Source: a virus
DNA length: 64,000 nucleotides
Reading direction: 5' to 3' (one strand)
IMG/VR virus record: IMGVR_UViG_3300025684_000016
Coordinates: 1-64,000 of that record
Position numbers and translations under genes: made by a program
The notes under the pieces: model-generated
Seen by the model: only the letters and a program-made list of their open reading frames with translations
Database searches by the model: none
Told to the model about the DNA's origin: nothing
Shown here: in pieces, positions 35,149 through 44,847 of the stretch
Numbering within the stretch: the first letter of the stretch is position 1
How the letters are laid out: each line of letters opens with the position of its first letter

Positions 35149-36083
35149 TAATCTAATTGTATTTCTTTAAACTCTGATAGATCTCCTTGCATATCCGCAA
35201 TATCCCTATCCATTGGTAACTTCATTACCCATATTTTTCCTAATAATTTTCCTGCATTCATTCTGTGGTATAACTTTTCGGTATCATTCCAAGCATCACC
35301 ATCTAAAACAATAACAACTTTCTTTGCCTTTCCGTAAAGAGTCATAAAAAGATGTTCGGTGATGAACTTACCTAACATTGGTATTGAATTATCTAAAAAT
35401 AGACTATCAAATACACCCTCAACTAAGTACACGGGTTTGGTCCAATCCACCATATGTTCATTCCAAATAAGACTATCCTTATCCGCTTGTGGGTTCTTAT
35501 ACTTCATTCGTGTCCAACTAAGGAACGATCGTGCAACAAAGAAATTTACATATCCTTTATTATCATACGATGGAATTATTATCCTATTTTCATATGGTCC
35601 ACTATCACAATACCCCATTCGATGTTTTATGATCATGTCCTTTGTGATGTTTCTTGACTTTAGATAATTGAATGCCTCCCTGAATTTATGTGTCATTTGT
35701 CGACCTTCGGACGATTTACTAAACTCAACAAACTCATATGGTAGTCGAACAATTGTGTCTCTTTTATCCACAACCATGACCAAATCTTCGGGAGTATAAA
35801 GTGTGAATTGTTTATACTGTCTCGGTGATGCGTACTTTCTAACCAACTTATTTAAATGACCTTTTGTGTTTTCAGTCTCCGCACATGACCAACATTTGTA
35901 CACATAATTCATATAATTAATCTCCAAATTACCTTTACCATCACCATCGTCTAACCCCTTCATGTCTGAACATACGGGACAGTCAAAAGAAATCTGACCC
36001 CTATAATCGTTGTGATTATGAGGTTCACCGAAAATATCCTGTAGGACATCAACAACTAATGAAAAATCTGCATCTTTGGTCAT
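35148..36083 (-). CDS. DNA primase (zinc finger plus TOPRIM)
   Basis: 311 residues from MTKDADFSL at 36083. Reading from 36182 would translate back through the hairpin terminator and add 33 odd residues, so that start is rejected. The zinc finger is CPVC (35-38) and CWSC (64-67); the central part holds GYVNFFVARSFLSW; the TOPRIM core has E222 in YLVEGVFDS and VVIVLDGDAW with DGD at 261-263. It makes RNA primers for lagging-strand synthesis and lacks a helicase domain, so a separate helicase is expected outside the window. Confidence 0.9.
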   Translation of the reverse strand: MTKDADFSLVVDVLQDIFGEPHNHNDYRGQISFDCPVCSDMKGLDDGDGKGNLEINYMNYVYKCWSCAETENTKGHLNKLVRKYASPRQYKQFTLYTPEDLVMVVDKRDTIVRLPYEFVEFSKSSEGRQMTHKFREAFNYLKSRNITKDMIIKHRMGYCDSGPYENRIIIPSYDNKGYVNFFVARSFLSWTRMKYKNPQADKDSLIWNEHMVDWTKPVYLVEGVFDSLFLDNSIPMLGKFITEHLFMTLYGKAKKVVIVLDGDAWNDTEKLYHRMNAGKLLGKIWVMKLPMDRDIADMQGDLSEFKEIQLD

Positions 36084-36112
36084 TATACAATAATATACGA
36101 AAAAAAAATGAC

Positions 36113-36148
36113 AAAAAAAAGTCCCCAGGAACACCACTCCCCGGGGAC
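36113..36148 (-). terminator. strong rho-independent terminator before the primase gene
   Basis: A GTCCCC / GGGGAC stem (36121-36126 with 36143-36148; a GG/CC pair can extend it inward) followed on the minus strand by eight T. It stands about 97 bases after the likely RuvC-like stop and 30 bases before the primase ATG. A 13-codon frame (36196-36155, MKYIHWILLILIR) just upstream of the hairpin could make this an attenuator, which is speculative. Confidence 0.85.
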
Positions 36149-36280
36149 AACCAACTAACGTATTAAAATTAACAGAATCCAATGAATATATTTCATTTCA
36201 TTTTCCTCATTAACGTTAACTTCATACGTCCCGTCCTAATATTAAATATAACGAATCATTTCCGTAAAGTAAAGACCCCT
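36149..36280. other. gap between RuvC-like and primase genes
   Basis: With the terminator this gives a 197-base non-coding stretch, the longest in the window. It contains the 13-codon minus-strand frame noted at the terminator and a TTAACGTTAA palindrome near 36210. I see no tRNA and no larger frame. Confidence 0.5.
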
Positions 36281-36889
36281 CTATGTATTTTCTGATTTTA
36301 TTTTATTAATATAACCGATTACTGCAGTTGCCGCATCACTCATATCATAACATTCTTTTTTTATTCTACCTGTTCGAGGTGAAATACCCCATTCAACTTC
36401 AGGAAAAAGATCATTAACGTGTTCCCACACTACATGTTTCTTATCAATATCTTTAGGATATCCACCAAACAACACATTCCTACCCTTAACGTTCTTACCA
36501 ACAAGATCAGGAAACGCAAATTTTCTTGCGTTATATGTTGAAATGAAATTTGGTACAACACCTAATATATCAAAACATGATTTTAAAACCATACTATTAT
36601 ATCTCAATAAGGTACCAACAGTGTAAACATTATTAGAATTTAACAATGGTTCTTCAATTATAATCTTAGTAATTCCCATGTTCTTGTATTTCTCAAGTTG
36701 TTCCGCAAACCCTTCCGATTTCTTCAGTAACTCCTCAATCTTATCTTCAGGTTGTGGTTTAATCTTAGGTGTAAAGTGTGTTAGTTCCAACAAATGGGAA
36801 CCTGTGATATCAAATAATGCCCAACCAATTGTCTTAGTTGAAACATCCAAACCCAAAATCTTAGGTTTATTTTTAAATTTACTATTCAT
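36281..36889 (-). CDS. RuvC-like Holliday junction resolvase
   Basis: A 202-residue RNase H-fold nuclease: ILGLDVSTKTIGWALFD (first acidic residue D15), KIIIEEPLLNSNN (E79/E80) and the C-terminal DMSDAATAVIGYI (D182, D185). The order and spacing fit the RuvC / phage resolvase superfamily. It would cut branched recombination and replication intermediates, a job done by endonuclease VII in T4. It has its own upstream region (36890-36953) and is followed by the strong terminator. Confidence 0.82.
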   Translation of the reverse strand: MNSKFKNKPKILGLDVSTKTIGWALFDITGSHLLELTHFTPKIKPQPEDKIEELLKKSEGFAEQLEKYKNMGITKIIIEEPLLNSNNVYTVGTLLRYNSMVLKSCFDILGVVPNFISTYNARKFAFPDLVGKNVKGRNVLFGGYPKDIDKKHVVWEHVNDLFPEVEWGISPRTGRIKKECYDMSDAATAVIGYINKIKSENT

Positions 36890-36953
36890 ATAATATTATA
36901 TATGTAATAATTATACATAATTAACATTCAATAGTAAACACTAATTAAATTCT

Positions 36954-39254
36954 TTAGAAGTCTATTTTTACTGATATTACCTGTGTTCCTTTTCGTTTAA
37001 CAGGTGATGAAGTTTTTGCAGTAACTAACACGTCCTTATTTTGGTCCAATAGTACAACTTCTGTAACAAATTTCTCGGTTGGAAGACCTCTTTGTGTTGT
37101 TACATATGTTGGGTTTTGTGTATTAGTGAATTGAGTGTGTGGTAGGTTTACCAAGAACCTCATTTCTTCAATATCTGTCGATCTAACAAGTTTTATACTA
37201 CCAGGGAATGGTTGTTCGTCACCAAATTGTGGTTGTATTGTTGAACCCGTGTACCCCAAATAATCAGTATCAGTGGTAATATAACTTTCCAAATCAAATA
37301 AAGATCCATTTTCAATATCAGAACCCGTTATAACGAAAGAGAAGTCTCTTAAGTTGGTTGGGTTAATTAATGAATTGGCTACGTGGTTTGGGATTCTACT
37401 TGTAATATCAATTTCCGTCCATAAATTTGGATCAGGTAATAAATCGGTGTTGTTGGTAGTTTCTTGTATTAATACTTTCAATTTGTCAGCGATGAATCCT
37501 TTAGTTGCACCACTAAACGATGTTTGTAAGTGTTGAAATGATCCAACACCGTTTGGATGGTCTGTTGATCCTCCAAATTTTAATGCAATATTAGATGGGT
37601 ATACAACGTCACATGCACCATCAACTTCATTTATCTGTACTTTAGAAAAGTTGTTACATGGTAATCCATTTAATGATTTATCACTCGAGTATTCTAACAT
37701 ATAAGTAACCCAATATGTTTGTGATGTACTTCCTGAGAAACACGCATCACTTATAGGTGTGTCACTTGGTATGTGGTATGCTTTAGGTGTTGGTAATGTG
37801 TATCTTCGGTTTGATCTGTAGTCAAGTAATGCAACTAATTCTTGATCGTCAAATACTATAACTTTTTTATCTACAAAAACTTTACCTACTTTCTCCCCCG
37901 TCTCATCTATTAAGAATCTATATTTTATATAGTTAGTTCTGATATCACCAGGTGTTCCCGCAAATGTAGAATCTATATAATAATCCGTAGTGTCCATTTT
38001 AAATTCAGCACCTATCGTAGTACCTGTACTATTTTCATAGTAGATGAATGGTAAATAAACATTAAAGAAATTTACGTCTTCAACAACCTCATCATCAACT
38101 AAGACACCTTCAGTAGTTGAACTACCTATATAATCATCATATTTAAAAAATCTATCAGGATCTTGGAAAATATGTCCTAATTCAGTGTAGTGAATTATTG
38201 CAACACATTTTTGTTCTTCAGGTAAGACCTTTATTGGTTCATCAAAAGAATTAGAGTATGTTACCCCTGTGTTACTAACCTGTCCATCAGATATACCATA
38301 ACCGAGGTATTCCATTGTAGATATGTGTTTACTACTGGTATAACCAGATACATTCTCGTCAATACCGTCAACATCTGCCCCTATTGGTTTTTCTTGCCAC
38401 ACAACATTTAATGACCATGGATCGTGTTGTTCTCTTGGATCAACTTGATTTGATACACAGTATGGTGATACTTTAGGTTCTAATGGATGTTCTATATTAC
38501 ACTTGTTACATATAACCTGTGCAAACCCACCTAATGTTGTGAAATCAGGTACAATCCTATCTATTGTTATTGTTGTTTGACCTGTAATGACAGTGTCACA
38601 CGATGGTGTCGTTGTAGATCCCGTAACCACACTTATATTAAGTATTTTATAAATTAAACTTGTTGAGTTACCTGTTACGACTTGTTCTTCTGAAACGAAT
38701 TGGTTGTTATATACCACAGTAACGTATTCACACCCATTAAATCTTGAAAGATTATTTGTGTCAATATCAGTAACCGCACCATTATTACAATCTAAGTACG
38801 CTAACGTCTCAGTAAATTGTATTGTAGTTCCTGTAATAAAACTTGTGGACGTACCACTTAATGGTATTCGAACACTCGTACATTCCACAGTAGTTCCTGA
38901 ACATTCACTACTATCATAAGGTTTATATTCTGTAATAAAACCAGCAGGTCCCATTCCGTTTTTAATGGTTTCTGTTATAGAATCCATCACAGGTACACCA
39001 TATGTTGTTGTACCATTAGTATCTAATAAGTAAGGATACTTAACTTGTGAGTCTTTATCAAAAGGTGCCAATACATTTTGTTGTGGATTATCCCCTATAC
39101 CATCTAACGAATCAAATGGTGTTGTATAGTCAAATTCAGAATCTCCTACTTGGAAGAATTTTATTTGAAAATCTCCTTGTGCAATTGATTTCCTACCCTT
39201 TTGGGTTAATCTCGCTGAGAGGAATTCCGCATTGTTTTGACTTAAAAAACTCAT
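36954..39254 (-). CDS. virion structural protein, probably baseplate or tail
   Basis: A 766-residue protein. The N-terminus (FLSARLTQKGRKSIAQGDFQ, then IKFFQVGDSEFDY) is compact and looks like a structural attachment region. The middle is rich in Cys-containing beta stretches (SRFNGCEYVTVVYN, VICNKCNIEHPL). The C-terminus is beta-rich (TEVVLLDQNKDVLVTAKTSS). No enzyme motif. It is the last gene of the virion block and is preceded by a perfect octamer promoter candidate. Confidence 0.72.
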   Translation of the reverse strand: MSFLSQNNAEFLSARLTQKGRKSIAQGDFQIKFFQVGDSEFDYTTPFDSLDGIGDNPQQNVLAPFDKDSQVKYPYLLDTNGTTTYGVPVMDSITETIKNGMGPAGFITEYKPYDSSECSGTTVECTSVRIPLSGTSTSFITGTTIQFTETLAYLDCNNGAVTDIDTNNLSRFNGCEYVTVVYNNQFVSEEQVVTGNSTSLIYKILNISVVTGSTTTPSCDTVITGQTTITIDRIVPDFTTLGGFAQVICNKCNIEHPLEPKVSPYCVSNQVDPREQHDPWSLNVVWQEKPIGADVDGIDENVSGYTSSKHISTMEYLGYGISDGQVSNTGVTYSNSFDEPIKVLPEEQKCVAIIHYTELGHIFQDPDRFFKYDDYIGSSTTEGVLVDDEVVEDVNFFNVYLPFIYYENSTGTTIGAEFKMDTTDYYIDSTFAGTPGDIRTNYIKYRFLIDETGEKVGKVFVDKKVIVFDDQELVALLDYRSNRRYTLPTPKAYHIPSDTPISDACFSGSTSQTYWVTYMLEYSSDKSLNGLPCNNFSKVQINEVDGACDVVYPSNIALKFGGSTDHPNGVGSFQHLQTSFSGATKGFIADKLKVLIQETTNNTDLLPDPNLWTEIDITSRIPNHVANSLINPTNLRDFSFVITGSDIENGSLFDLESYITTDTDYLGYTGSTIQPQFGDEQPFPGSIKLVRSTDIEEMRFLVNLPHTQFTNTQNPTYVTTQRGLPTEKFVTEVVLLDQNKDVLVTAKTSSPVKRKGTQVISVKIDF

Positions 39255-39283
39255 AGTTATAATATATACATTTTAATCTTATT

Positions 39284-39291
39284 TATAAATA
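39284..39291 (-). promoter_or_regulatory. late-promoter-like octamer TATTTATA
   Basis: A perfect copy in the 72-base gap before the 766-residue structural gene, ending 29 bases before its ATG. No -33 box was seen. Confidence 0.5.
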
Positions 39292-39326
39292 TCTAATTAT
39301 ATTATTTCTAATTAAATCCCACATTT

Positions 39327-40811
39327 TTAAGCTACATATGTCGTTATCTCATTTTGTTCTGCTCTAACAAATGACTCATTAAGTGACCATGCGAATGTAT
39401 AAGATACATTTTCACCATCAGTAGAATAATAAGATGGGTGTATTCCAACCGCAACAGTACGAGTACCGATAGGAGGTATTTCTATAACCCATTGGGATCC
39501 ACCATAAGCTGGATTACCACTTGATATTGTGCTTTGATAGTTAGCATTTTGAGTTCCTCCCTGAATCCCCACATATATTTGGTCCCCATCTTGAGTCACA
39601 TTTGAGTACACAATTTTCGCCATAGCGTCAAAAGACTGATTACTTCCACTATATGTTTTAGCCATCATCCTAACGTAAATTGTTTCATCTGAACCATTGT
39701 AAATACTATGAACCTTCCCACTCCCTTGTGGAATGTTGTATTCCCCAATAGGTCCTTGACCATCGTAAACGGGGAATGAGGAACCCTCTGAACCCGAAAC
39801 AAAACCTTTAATTATAATATTTTGGTTGGTTGGAGGATTTGCTTCAGGAGTTGGTTGTGGTGTCGCTTCAGGGGTTGGTTGTGGGGTTGCGTTTGGTGTT
39901 GCCACTGGTGTCGCATCAGGAGTTGGTTGTGGCGTTGCGTTTGATGTTGGTATTGGTGTTGCGTTTGGTGTCGCATCAGGAGTCGCGTTTGGTGTTGTGT
40001 TTGGAGTTGGTTGTGGGGTTGGTTGTGGAGGACATGGGTCAAAATCCTCAATAAAGTTACCATTAGGACAACCATTATATAGTTCTTCTTCAGTGGATAA
40101 TCCCATATCTTTTATTATTCTAACCCAACTAACATCAGTATGACATGAAGAACCCACACAATTTTGATTAGCTCCAGACCATATACATGCACAATCAAAC
40201 GAAAAGTCAATAAATCCATTTGGGGAGTTAGCTGCAATACTCTGAGCTTGTTGTGATGTTATTGATAACGCGTTATACCTATCACCTGAGCTAGCACCAG
40301 GATAATTAGGGTAAGTAGGTGGTCGATTTACATCGTCATATATTCCACCCGCATTATTCATATTAACCTGACCAATATTTACATTATTCGCCATAATGTC
40401 GAACTTCGCCCTATTACATCCATGACCACCACTACAAGGTGATCCATTTAAACCACTATTATTATATTCAACAACAAACGTTAAGGAATTAATACAACTT
40501 TCTAAAACAGTTTGAGTGGTTTGGGGTGTTGGTGCAGGATTAAAAAATTCAACGAAATCCGCACATATTTCACAATCAACACTCGGTGATTTTATTAGTA
40601 AAACTTGATCTAAACAACCCGTACTAACTAATTTTAAACCAAACTCTATTATACTATCATCCACAGTAAAGGTAACAGGACTTGTTGTAACTCCCGCATA
40701 AACTAAGTTTGTGGCATTACCTGTGGTTGTTCCACTATATATATCAACAGGGAAATCAGTCAACGAATGACTATTATCTAAATTTATATTTACCCTTATT
40801 AATTTACTCAT
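39327..40811 (-). CDS. modular virion protein with Pro/Thr linker
   Basis: A 494-residue protein. N-terminal beta module (LIRVNINLDNSHSLTDFPVD ... CEICADFVEFFNPAPTPQ), then a Cys-containing middle domain (SPCSGGHGCNRAKFDIM, SSCHTDVSWVRII). Next a linker of PTPNATPDATP units (about residues 265-330), then a beta-rich C-terminal domain (IIIKGFVSGSEGSSFPVYDG ... GTRTVAVGIHPSYYS). No signal peptide. It is one of the set with the same layout between 39327 and 51598. Likely exposed on the virion; ligand unknown. It follows the 603-residue gene by 25 bases. Confidence 0.75.
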   Translation of the reverse strand: MSKLIRVNINLDNSHSLTDFPVDIYSGTTTGNATNLVYAGVTTSPVTFTVDDSIIEFGLKLVSTGCLDQVLLIKSPSVDCEICADFVEFFNPAPTPQTTQTVLESCINSLTFVVEYNNSGLNGSPCSGGHGCNRAKFDIMANNVNIGQVNMNNAGGIYDDVNRPPTYPNYPGASSGDRYNALSITSQQAQSIAANSPNGFIDFSFDCACIWSGANQNCVGSSCHTDVSWVRIIKDMGLSTEEELYNGCPNGNFIEDFDPCPPQPTPQPTPNTTPNATPDATPNATPIPTSNATPQPTPDATPVATPNATPQPTPEATPQPTPEANPPTNQNIIIKGFVSGSEGSSFPVYDGQGPIGEYNIPQGSGKVHSIYNGSDETIYVRMMAKTYSGSNQSFDAMAKIVYSNVTQDGDQIYVGIQGGTQNANYQSTISSGNPAYGGSQWVIEIPPIGTRTVAVGIHPSYYSTDGENVSYTFAWSLNESFVRAEQNEITTYVA

Positions 40812-40836
40812 ATTTTTTTATTTTATTTCTAATTAA

Positions 40837-42648
40837 TTAGACAGGTTCTAAACCTTCATCACGACCACCGCCACATTTATTTGTGGTTCCATAATTACCA
40901 TTTTTTTGGAAAAGTAATTTTTCACTACCTTCTGTTGATTCATCTGCGACCATATATGTACCATCAGACGAATATCTAAAGACTGTTGGTGTTCCAGACC
41001 ATATAGAATTAGGGTGTATTGTGTATGCACCACCACCACCATTTATAATCTCATTATCTGATAGTGCAAATGTTGATTTAACTATATTTTTCCCATCTGC
41101 ATTGGTGGTGAACCATGATGTGTTATAAGTTACATAAACTCTATTTTCTAAAATACCATCATTACCTTCATCACAATTCGCGTTGTTTGGTGCTGAAGTT
41201 GTGTTAGATAATAAAATGGCAGATATCTCTGTCGTCTCTGTTGTAGGACTTGGAGTTGGTTGTGGGGTTGGACTTGGTTCTTGTTCATATGTACAATTAC
41301 GATTTTCAGTACATGACCCTCCACTTGGTGGTCTTTCTACACCGGATGGGTCTATCACTGCCGCACCTCCACCAGACTGACCGAAATCAAACCATAGTGG
41401 TGTTGTTTGAGAACATACACCATATACCGATCCACTCACCCCTTGATATACTGCAAGAGTAGCCAAAAGATTTGAGAACGGTGTAAGTATTGCTGTTTCA
41501 CCACCTTGGAAGTAATCTAATCCCTGATTAGTTGTGTCGACGTTATTAGGAACAAATACAAAGTTACAGGTTAATGCACTAACCTCTGTTGTGGGACTTG
41601 GAGTTGGTGATGGGCTCGGAGAAGGAGATGGGCTTGGTGTCGGATTAGGTGATGGACAAATACCTCCAACACAATCTGAACCTATACTATAACTTAATTT
41701 AGCGTCCGACACCGTTATATTTTGACCACTACCACACACACTAAATGTTTCTTGAGTATAAGTCGTTCCTGTTTGAGGGACTCCCGAACAATCATCGTAA
41801 CCGTAATATCTTGCTCCGCTTGAGTTATGAGAGAACTCTATACAAACACAAGGTCCTTCAGTTGGTGTTGGTGTAGGAGTTGCAATGTTAATATCAACAT
41901 CAAAGTCACAATTTTCTGTAACTGTTGGTGTAGGTGATGGAGATGGTGTTGGACTACTTGAAGGTGTTGGACTTGGTGTTGGACTTGGTGTTGGAGTATT
42001 ATCACAAACACCATCAGTACATGTTCCGTAAACGCCGTAAGTTACTTTTTCAGCAACTGATATTATACTTTGTGCACATACGTGAAATGTTATTTCCTCC
42101 ATTGGTGGAGTGTCAGACGTTGCATTTACTGTCACACCACTACAATCAACATATGAGTAACTGAAATAACCCTGACGATTACTATTAATTTCGAAACATT
42201 GACACGCCACCTCATCCGTAGGTGTTGGAGTAGGGCTTGGTGATGGGGTTGGACTTGGTGATGGACTATATTCCACAAAATTAACCGTGAAATTACAATC
42301 AGTCGTTGGTGTTGCGGTTGGTGTTGATGTTGGGCTTGGTGTGGCAACAGGACTAAATGGTGGACAGTTTTCACAATCAATATTAATTAACTTAACTTGA
42401 AAACCACCTTGTCTTTTAGGTAATTCAGATGGTGGTGGTGTAACGTAAAAATCACAGTGTACCAAAAAGATATATAAAGGACCTTCATATGTACCAACAT
42501 CAAATGTGTGTGGTAAACTATGTGATCCAATTGATTGTGCACTTACAGGTATTATATATGGATCACCGTTGTAGGTTGTACCCGTATATATTGTGAATTC
42601 ATCACATACACCATTTTCATATAGATTATTTACCGTTATAAGACTCAT
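40837..42648 (-). CDS. modular virion protein with repeated Cys domains and Pro/Thr linkers
   Basis: A 603-residue protein. The N-terminal beta module is followed by Pro/Thr/Ser linkers that separate two copies of a small domain with pattern C-x-C-x-E ... Y-x-D-C-S-G ... F-x-V-C (about residues 145-210 and 270-335), a third Cys-bearing domain and a Gly/Ser C-terminal domain. One NCDFDVD tag precedes the second Cys domain. The same Cys pattern ends the 2045-residue protein. Probably an elongated virion appendage. Octamer promoter candidate upstream. Confidence 0.75.
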   Translation of the reverse strand: MSLITVNNLYENGVCDEFTIYTGTTYNGDPYIIPVSAQSIGSHSLPHTFDVGTYEGPLYIFLVHCDFYVTPPPSELPKRQGGFQVKLINIDCENCPPFSPVATPSPTSTPTATPTTDCNFTVNFVEYSPSPSPTPSPSPTPTPTDEVACQCFEINSNRQGYFSYSYVDCSGVTVNATSDTPPMEEITFHVCAQSIISVAEKVTYGVYGTCTDGVCDNTPTPSPTPSPTPSSSPTPSPSPTPTVTENCDFDVDINIATPTPTPTEGPCVCIEFSHNSSGARYYGYDDCSGVPQTGTTYTQETFSVCGSGQNITVSDAKLSYSIGSDCVGGICPSPNPTPSPSPSPSPSPTPSPTTEVSALTCNFVFVPNNVDTTNQGLDYFQGGETAILTPFSNLLATLAVYQGVSGSVYGVCSQTTPLWFDFGQSGGGAAVIDPSGVERPPSGGSCTENRNCTYEQEPSPTPQPTPSPTTETTEISAILLSNTTSAPNNANCDEGNDGILENRVYVTYNTSWFTTNADGKNIVKSTFALSDNEIINGGGGAYTIHPNSIWSGTPTVFRYSSDGTYMVADESTEGSEKLLFQKNGNYGTTNKCGGGRDEGLEPV

Positions 42649-42667
42649 TTAATAATTTCTGTATTTC

Positions 42668-42675
42668 TATAAATA
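42668..42675 (-). promoter_or_regulatory. late-promoter-like octamer TATTTATA
   Basis: A perfect copy, ending 19 bases before the ATG of the 603-residue gene. Here TTTG lies 19 bases upstream of the octamer, so a -33 element may also be present. Confidence 0.5.
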
Positions 42676-42713
42676 CTTTGGAATCAAATTAACACAAAGA
42701 GAATAGTATATAA

Positions 42714-42739
42714 AAAAACCCCCACCATGGAGGGTTTTT
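42714..42739 (-). terminator. rho-independent terminator after the 265-residue gene
   Basis: AAAAACCC / GGGTTTTT stem with a short GC-rich inner part and a T-run on the minus strand, 26 bases after the stop codon. Confidence 0.8.
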
Positions 42740-42765
42740 CAGATATTATAATACTTGTCTTTTTA

Positions 42766-43563
42766 TTACTCACCACAATGTAAAAAGTCATCACAACCAG
42801 GAACGATAGGTATACGTGATATGTATCCATTTTCACTTCCAGGAGGTGCAGTAAATGTGGTTGATATTACAGTTGCACAATACGTCGCACCACCACATCC
42901 ACTATTACTGGTCCCCCTAAACTGTACAACATCACCTATAGAATATCCCGGATCGGACACGACAGTAAGGTTACCATTCTCACAATACACAATCTTAGGT
43001 ACATGATAGTCCTGTGAGTCGTTACATCTCTCAAGTCTATAGTAAGTCTCAAGTTCGGTTGTTGGACTTGGTGTCGCACTTGGTATTGGTGTAGGTGTGT
43101 AAGTTGGCATTTGAGTTACATTTGGTGTTGCACTTGGATTAGGTGTTGCATTAGGTGTTGCATTTGGTGTTGCACTTGGATTAGGTGTTGGTTGTGGTGT
43201 TGCACCATTTGTTGGTAGTGGTGTTGCATCAGGTGTTGGTTGAGGTGTTGCATCAGGAGTTGGTTGAGGTGTTGCACCATTTGTTGGTTGAGGTGTTGCA
43301 CTTAATGTTAAGGGATATTCCACAATATTTGTTGGACAATCTTTTATCATAGTTGCATTATTATTATAAAAAATAACACTTGTTGCACTATCAGGTACCG
43401 TTATTAGTACACCTCCCTGAACTTGAGCTAATGTTAAATTAGTTGCCTGATTACTTGTTCCATAGAGGAGTGCTTGGTTACCATTCGTTGATGACGTATG
43501 GTATATTGTATACGGACCATTGTTGGTTCCTGAAGTTAACGTTACTGTGAAATGTCTTGCCAT
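42766..43563 (-). CDS. modular virion protein with Pro/Thr linker
   Basis: A 265-residue protein, a compact example of the set. The N-terminal beta module (residues 1-90, HFTVTLTSGTNNGPYTIYHT ... VPDSATSVIFYNN) is clearly related to the N-terminus of the 2045-residue protein. A linker of ATPQPTPDATP units follows (about 90-165), then a Cys-rich C-terminal domain (YYRLERCNDSQDYHVPKIVY ... GCDDFLHCGE). Octamer promoter upstream and terminator downstream make it a single-gene unit. Confidence 0.78.
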   Translation of the reverse strand: MARHFTVTLTSGTNNGPYTIYHTSSTNGNQALLYGTSNQATNLTLAQVQGGVLITVPDSATSVIFYNNNATMIKDCPTNIVEYPLTLSATPQPTNGATPQPTPDATPQPTPDATPLPTNGATPQPTPNPSATPNATPNATPNPSATPNVTQMPTYTPTPIPSATPSPTTELETYYRLERCNDSQDYHVPKIVYCENGNLTVVSDPGYSIGDVVQFRGTSNSGCGGATYCATVISTTFTAPPGSENGYISRIPIVPGCDDFLHCGE

Positions 43564-43578
43564 TTTATTACTTTTATA

Positions 43579-43586
43579 TATAAATA
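43579..43586 (-). promoter_or_regulatory. late-promoter-like octamer TATTTATA
   Basis: A perfect copy preceded by AAAG, ending 15 bases before the ATG of the 265-residue gene. Confidence 0.5.
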
Positions 43587-43617
43587 CTTTATTCTTTCTT
43601 ATTATCTATTACCTTAA

Positions 43618-44754
43618 TTAACAACTTGGTATACTATAACCTAAATTATTAATCGCCGTAATTATAAGTCCCATATAATATTGTGGACTACTCCCTGGTG
43701 TAACACCATAGGTATTATGCACTACAGATTTATCAGATAACCCATACACACCACTATAGTTACCTAAACCACCCTCAACCGCTTCCAATAGATTTTTAAA
43801 GTATAGATACTGACCTGTGGGTTGAGTTTGAACTTGAAAAATCTCACCAATAAGGTAATTGGTTGGATTATTATCAATGTTATTTCTTAAAGATGTTATG
43901 TCAGTATTAAAAGTACTGGTTCTGTTAGTGGTGTTGTTCCATCCAGAAGTAGAACCACCATGATATATTGAAGCCCCTTCGTCTTGGAATGATAAGTTTA
44001 TGACTTTAGTAATTGATGATGTAGTACCAGTCGTTGCTAAACAAGCGTAACTTCTTTCCCCGAAATTCAATGATGACATATTTAAAACTCTTACCCTACT
44101 ATCATATAATGCCGAATCATTGTTGTAAAACGGTAATAAACAGTTTTTAAGAATGGTAGATGCCATAGTATTTAATGGGGCTTCAGTGGTACCCATAGAA
44201 CCTGAATCATCAAAGAATATATTAATTTCAGTCTTGTCGTCTATGACCTCACCTGTTGGTGATGGGGTTGGACTTGGTGTTGCGTTTGGTGTTGCGTTTG
44301 GTGTTGCGTTTGGTGTTGATGCCAACGTTGGTTGTGGGGTTGGGGTTGGACATATTAATTGAAGATCTACCCCAAATTCAATCCTATCGTAACAATCAAA
44401 TGCCTTACTATCATGAATGTATATGTTATGAATAACATATCTACTCCTTAAATCATTCTCGTGAACATCAATATCATTTACGTTATCCTCCAACTTTATC
44501 CAATACTCAGTATCAAATTCTAATTCAGATACGACATTTTCACATGTAGTTCCCGATCCTGGTGGTGGAACAGTTGGGTCATCGTTAGTCATACATATCG
44601 GATTTGACATATAGTCTCTAACATTAGATGATGGCCACGCACCATTAACCTCAGGACCTTCAATTTTCTTGAAGTACCCGTAGGGTGATGTTCCAATACT
44701 TAAGTTAAACTTGTTTGGAGAAACAATATCATATAAACGTACAACTAATCCCAT
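43618..44754 (-). CDS. virion protein with Pro/Thr linker and vWA domain
   Basis: A 378-residue protein. Residues 1-130 are a unique beta domain; a linker of TPNATPNATPSPTPS units (about 137-165) follows. Residues about 170-378 are a von Willebrand A-like domain with an intact MIDAS start (IFFDDSGSM, DxSxS) and end NNLGYSIPSC. This domain is a close paralogue of the C-terminus of the 2658-residue protein, including INIFFD-x-SGSM, NCLLPFY and QYYM-L-I. vWA domains bind protein or glycan partners through a metal. Likely an adhesive virion component. Confidence 0.8.
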   Translation of the reverse strand: MGLVVRLYDIVSPNKFNLSIGTSPYGYFKKIEGPEVNGAWPSSNVRDYMSNPICMTNDDPTVPPPGSGTTCENVVSELEFDTEYWIKLEDNVNDIDVHENDLRSRYVIHNIYIHDSKAFDCYDRIEFGVDLQLICPTPTPQPTLASTPNATPNATPNATPSPTPSPTGEVIDDKTEINIFFDDSGSMGTTEAPLNTMASTILKNCLLPFYNNDSALYDSRVRVLNMSSLNFGERSYACLATTGTTSSITKVINLSFQDEGASIYHGGSTSGWNNTTNRTSTFNTDITSLRNNIDNNPTNYLIGEIFQVQTQPTGQYLYFKNLLEAVEGGLGNYSGVYGLSDKSVVHNTYGVTPGSSPQYYMGLIITAINNLGYSIPSC

Positions 44755-44760
44755 ATGTTA

Positions 44761-44768
44761 TATAAATA
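44761..44768 (-). promoter_or_regulatory. late-promoter-like octamer TATTTATA
   Basis: A perfect copy preceded by GGG, ending six bases before the ATG of the vWA gene. Confidence 0.45.
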
Positions 44769-44797
44769 CCCAATAATATAGATTACTTTAAATAAAA

Positions 44798-44819
44798 AAA
44801 ACCCATCGAAATGGGTTTT
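44798..44819 (-). terminator. rho-independent terminator after the 177-residue gene
   Basis: A perfect 9-base stem AAAACCCAT / ATGGGTTTT with the tetraloop CGAA (TTCG in the minus-strand RNA), followed by a T-run. A stable UUCG hairpin. Confidence 0.88.
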
Positions 44820-44847
44820 AATTAAATATTTAATTTTAATGATTTAG

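Noticed and set aside
35148-36182. 344-residue version of the primase
   Set aside because: The first 33 residues would be translated from the terminator hairpin and T-run; the ATG at 36083 gives a normal N-terminus before the zinc finger.
39826-40143. Plus-strand Gly/Val-rich frame (GVASGVGCGV type)
   Set aside because: Antisense of the Pro/Thr linker of the 494-residue gene.
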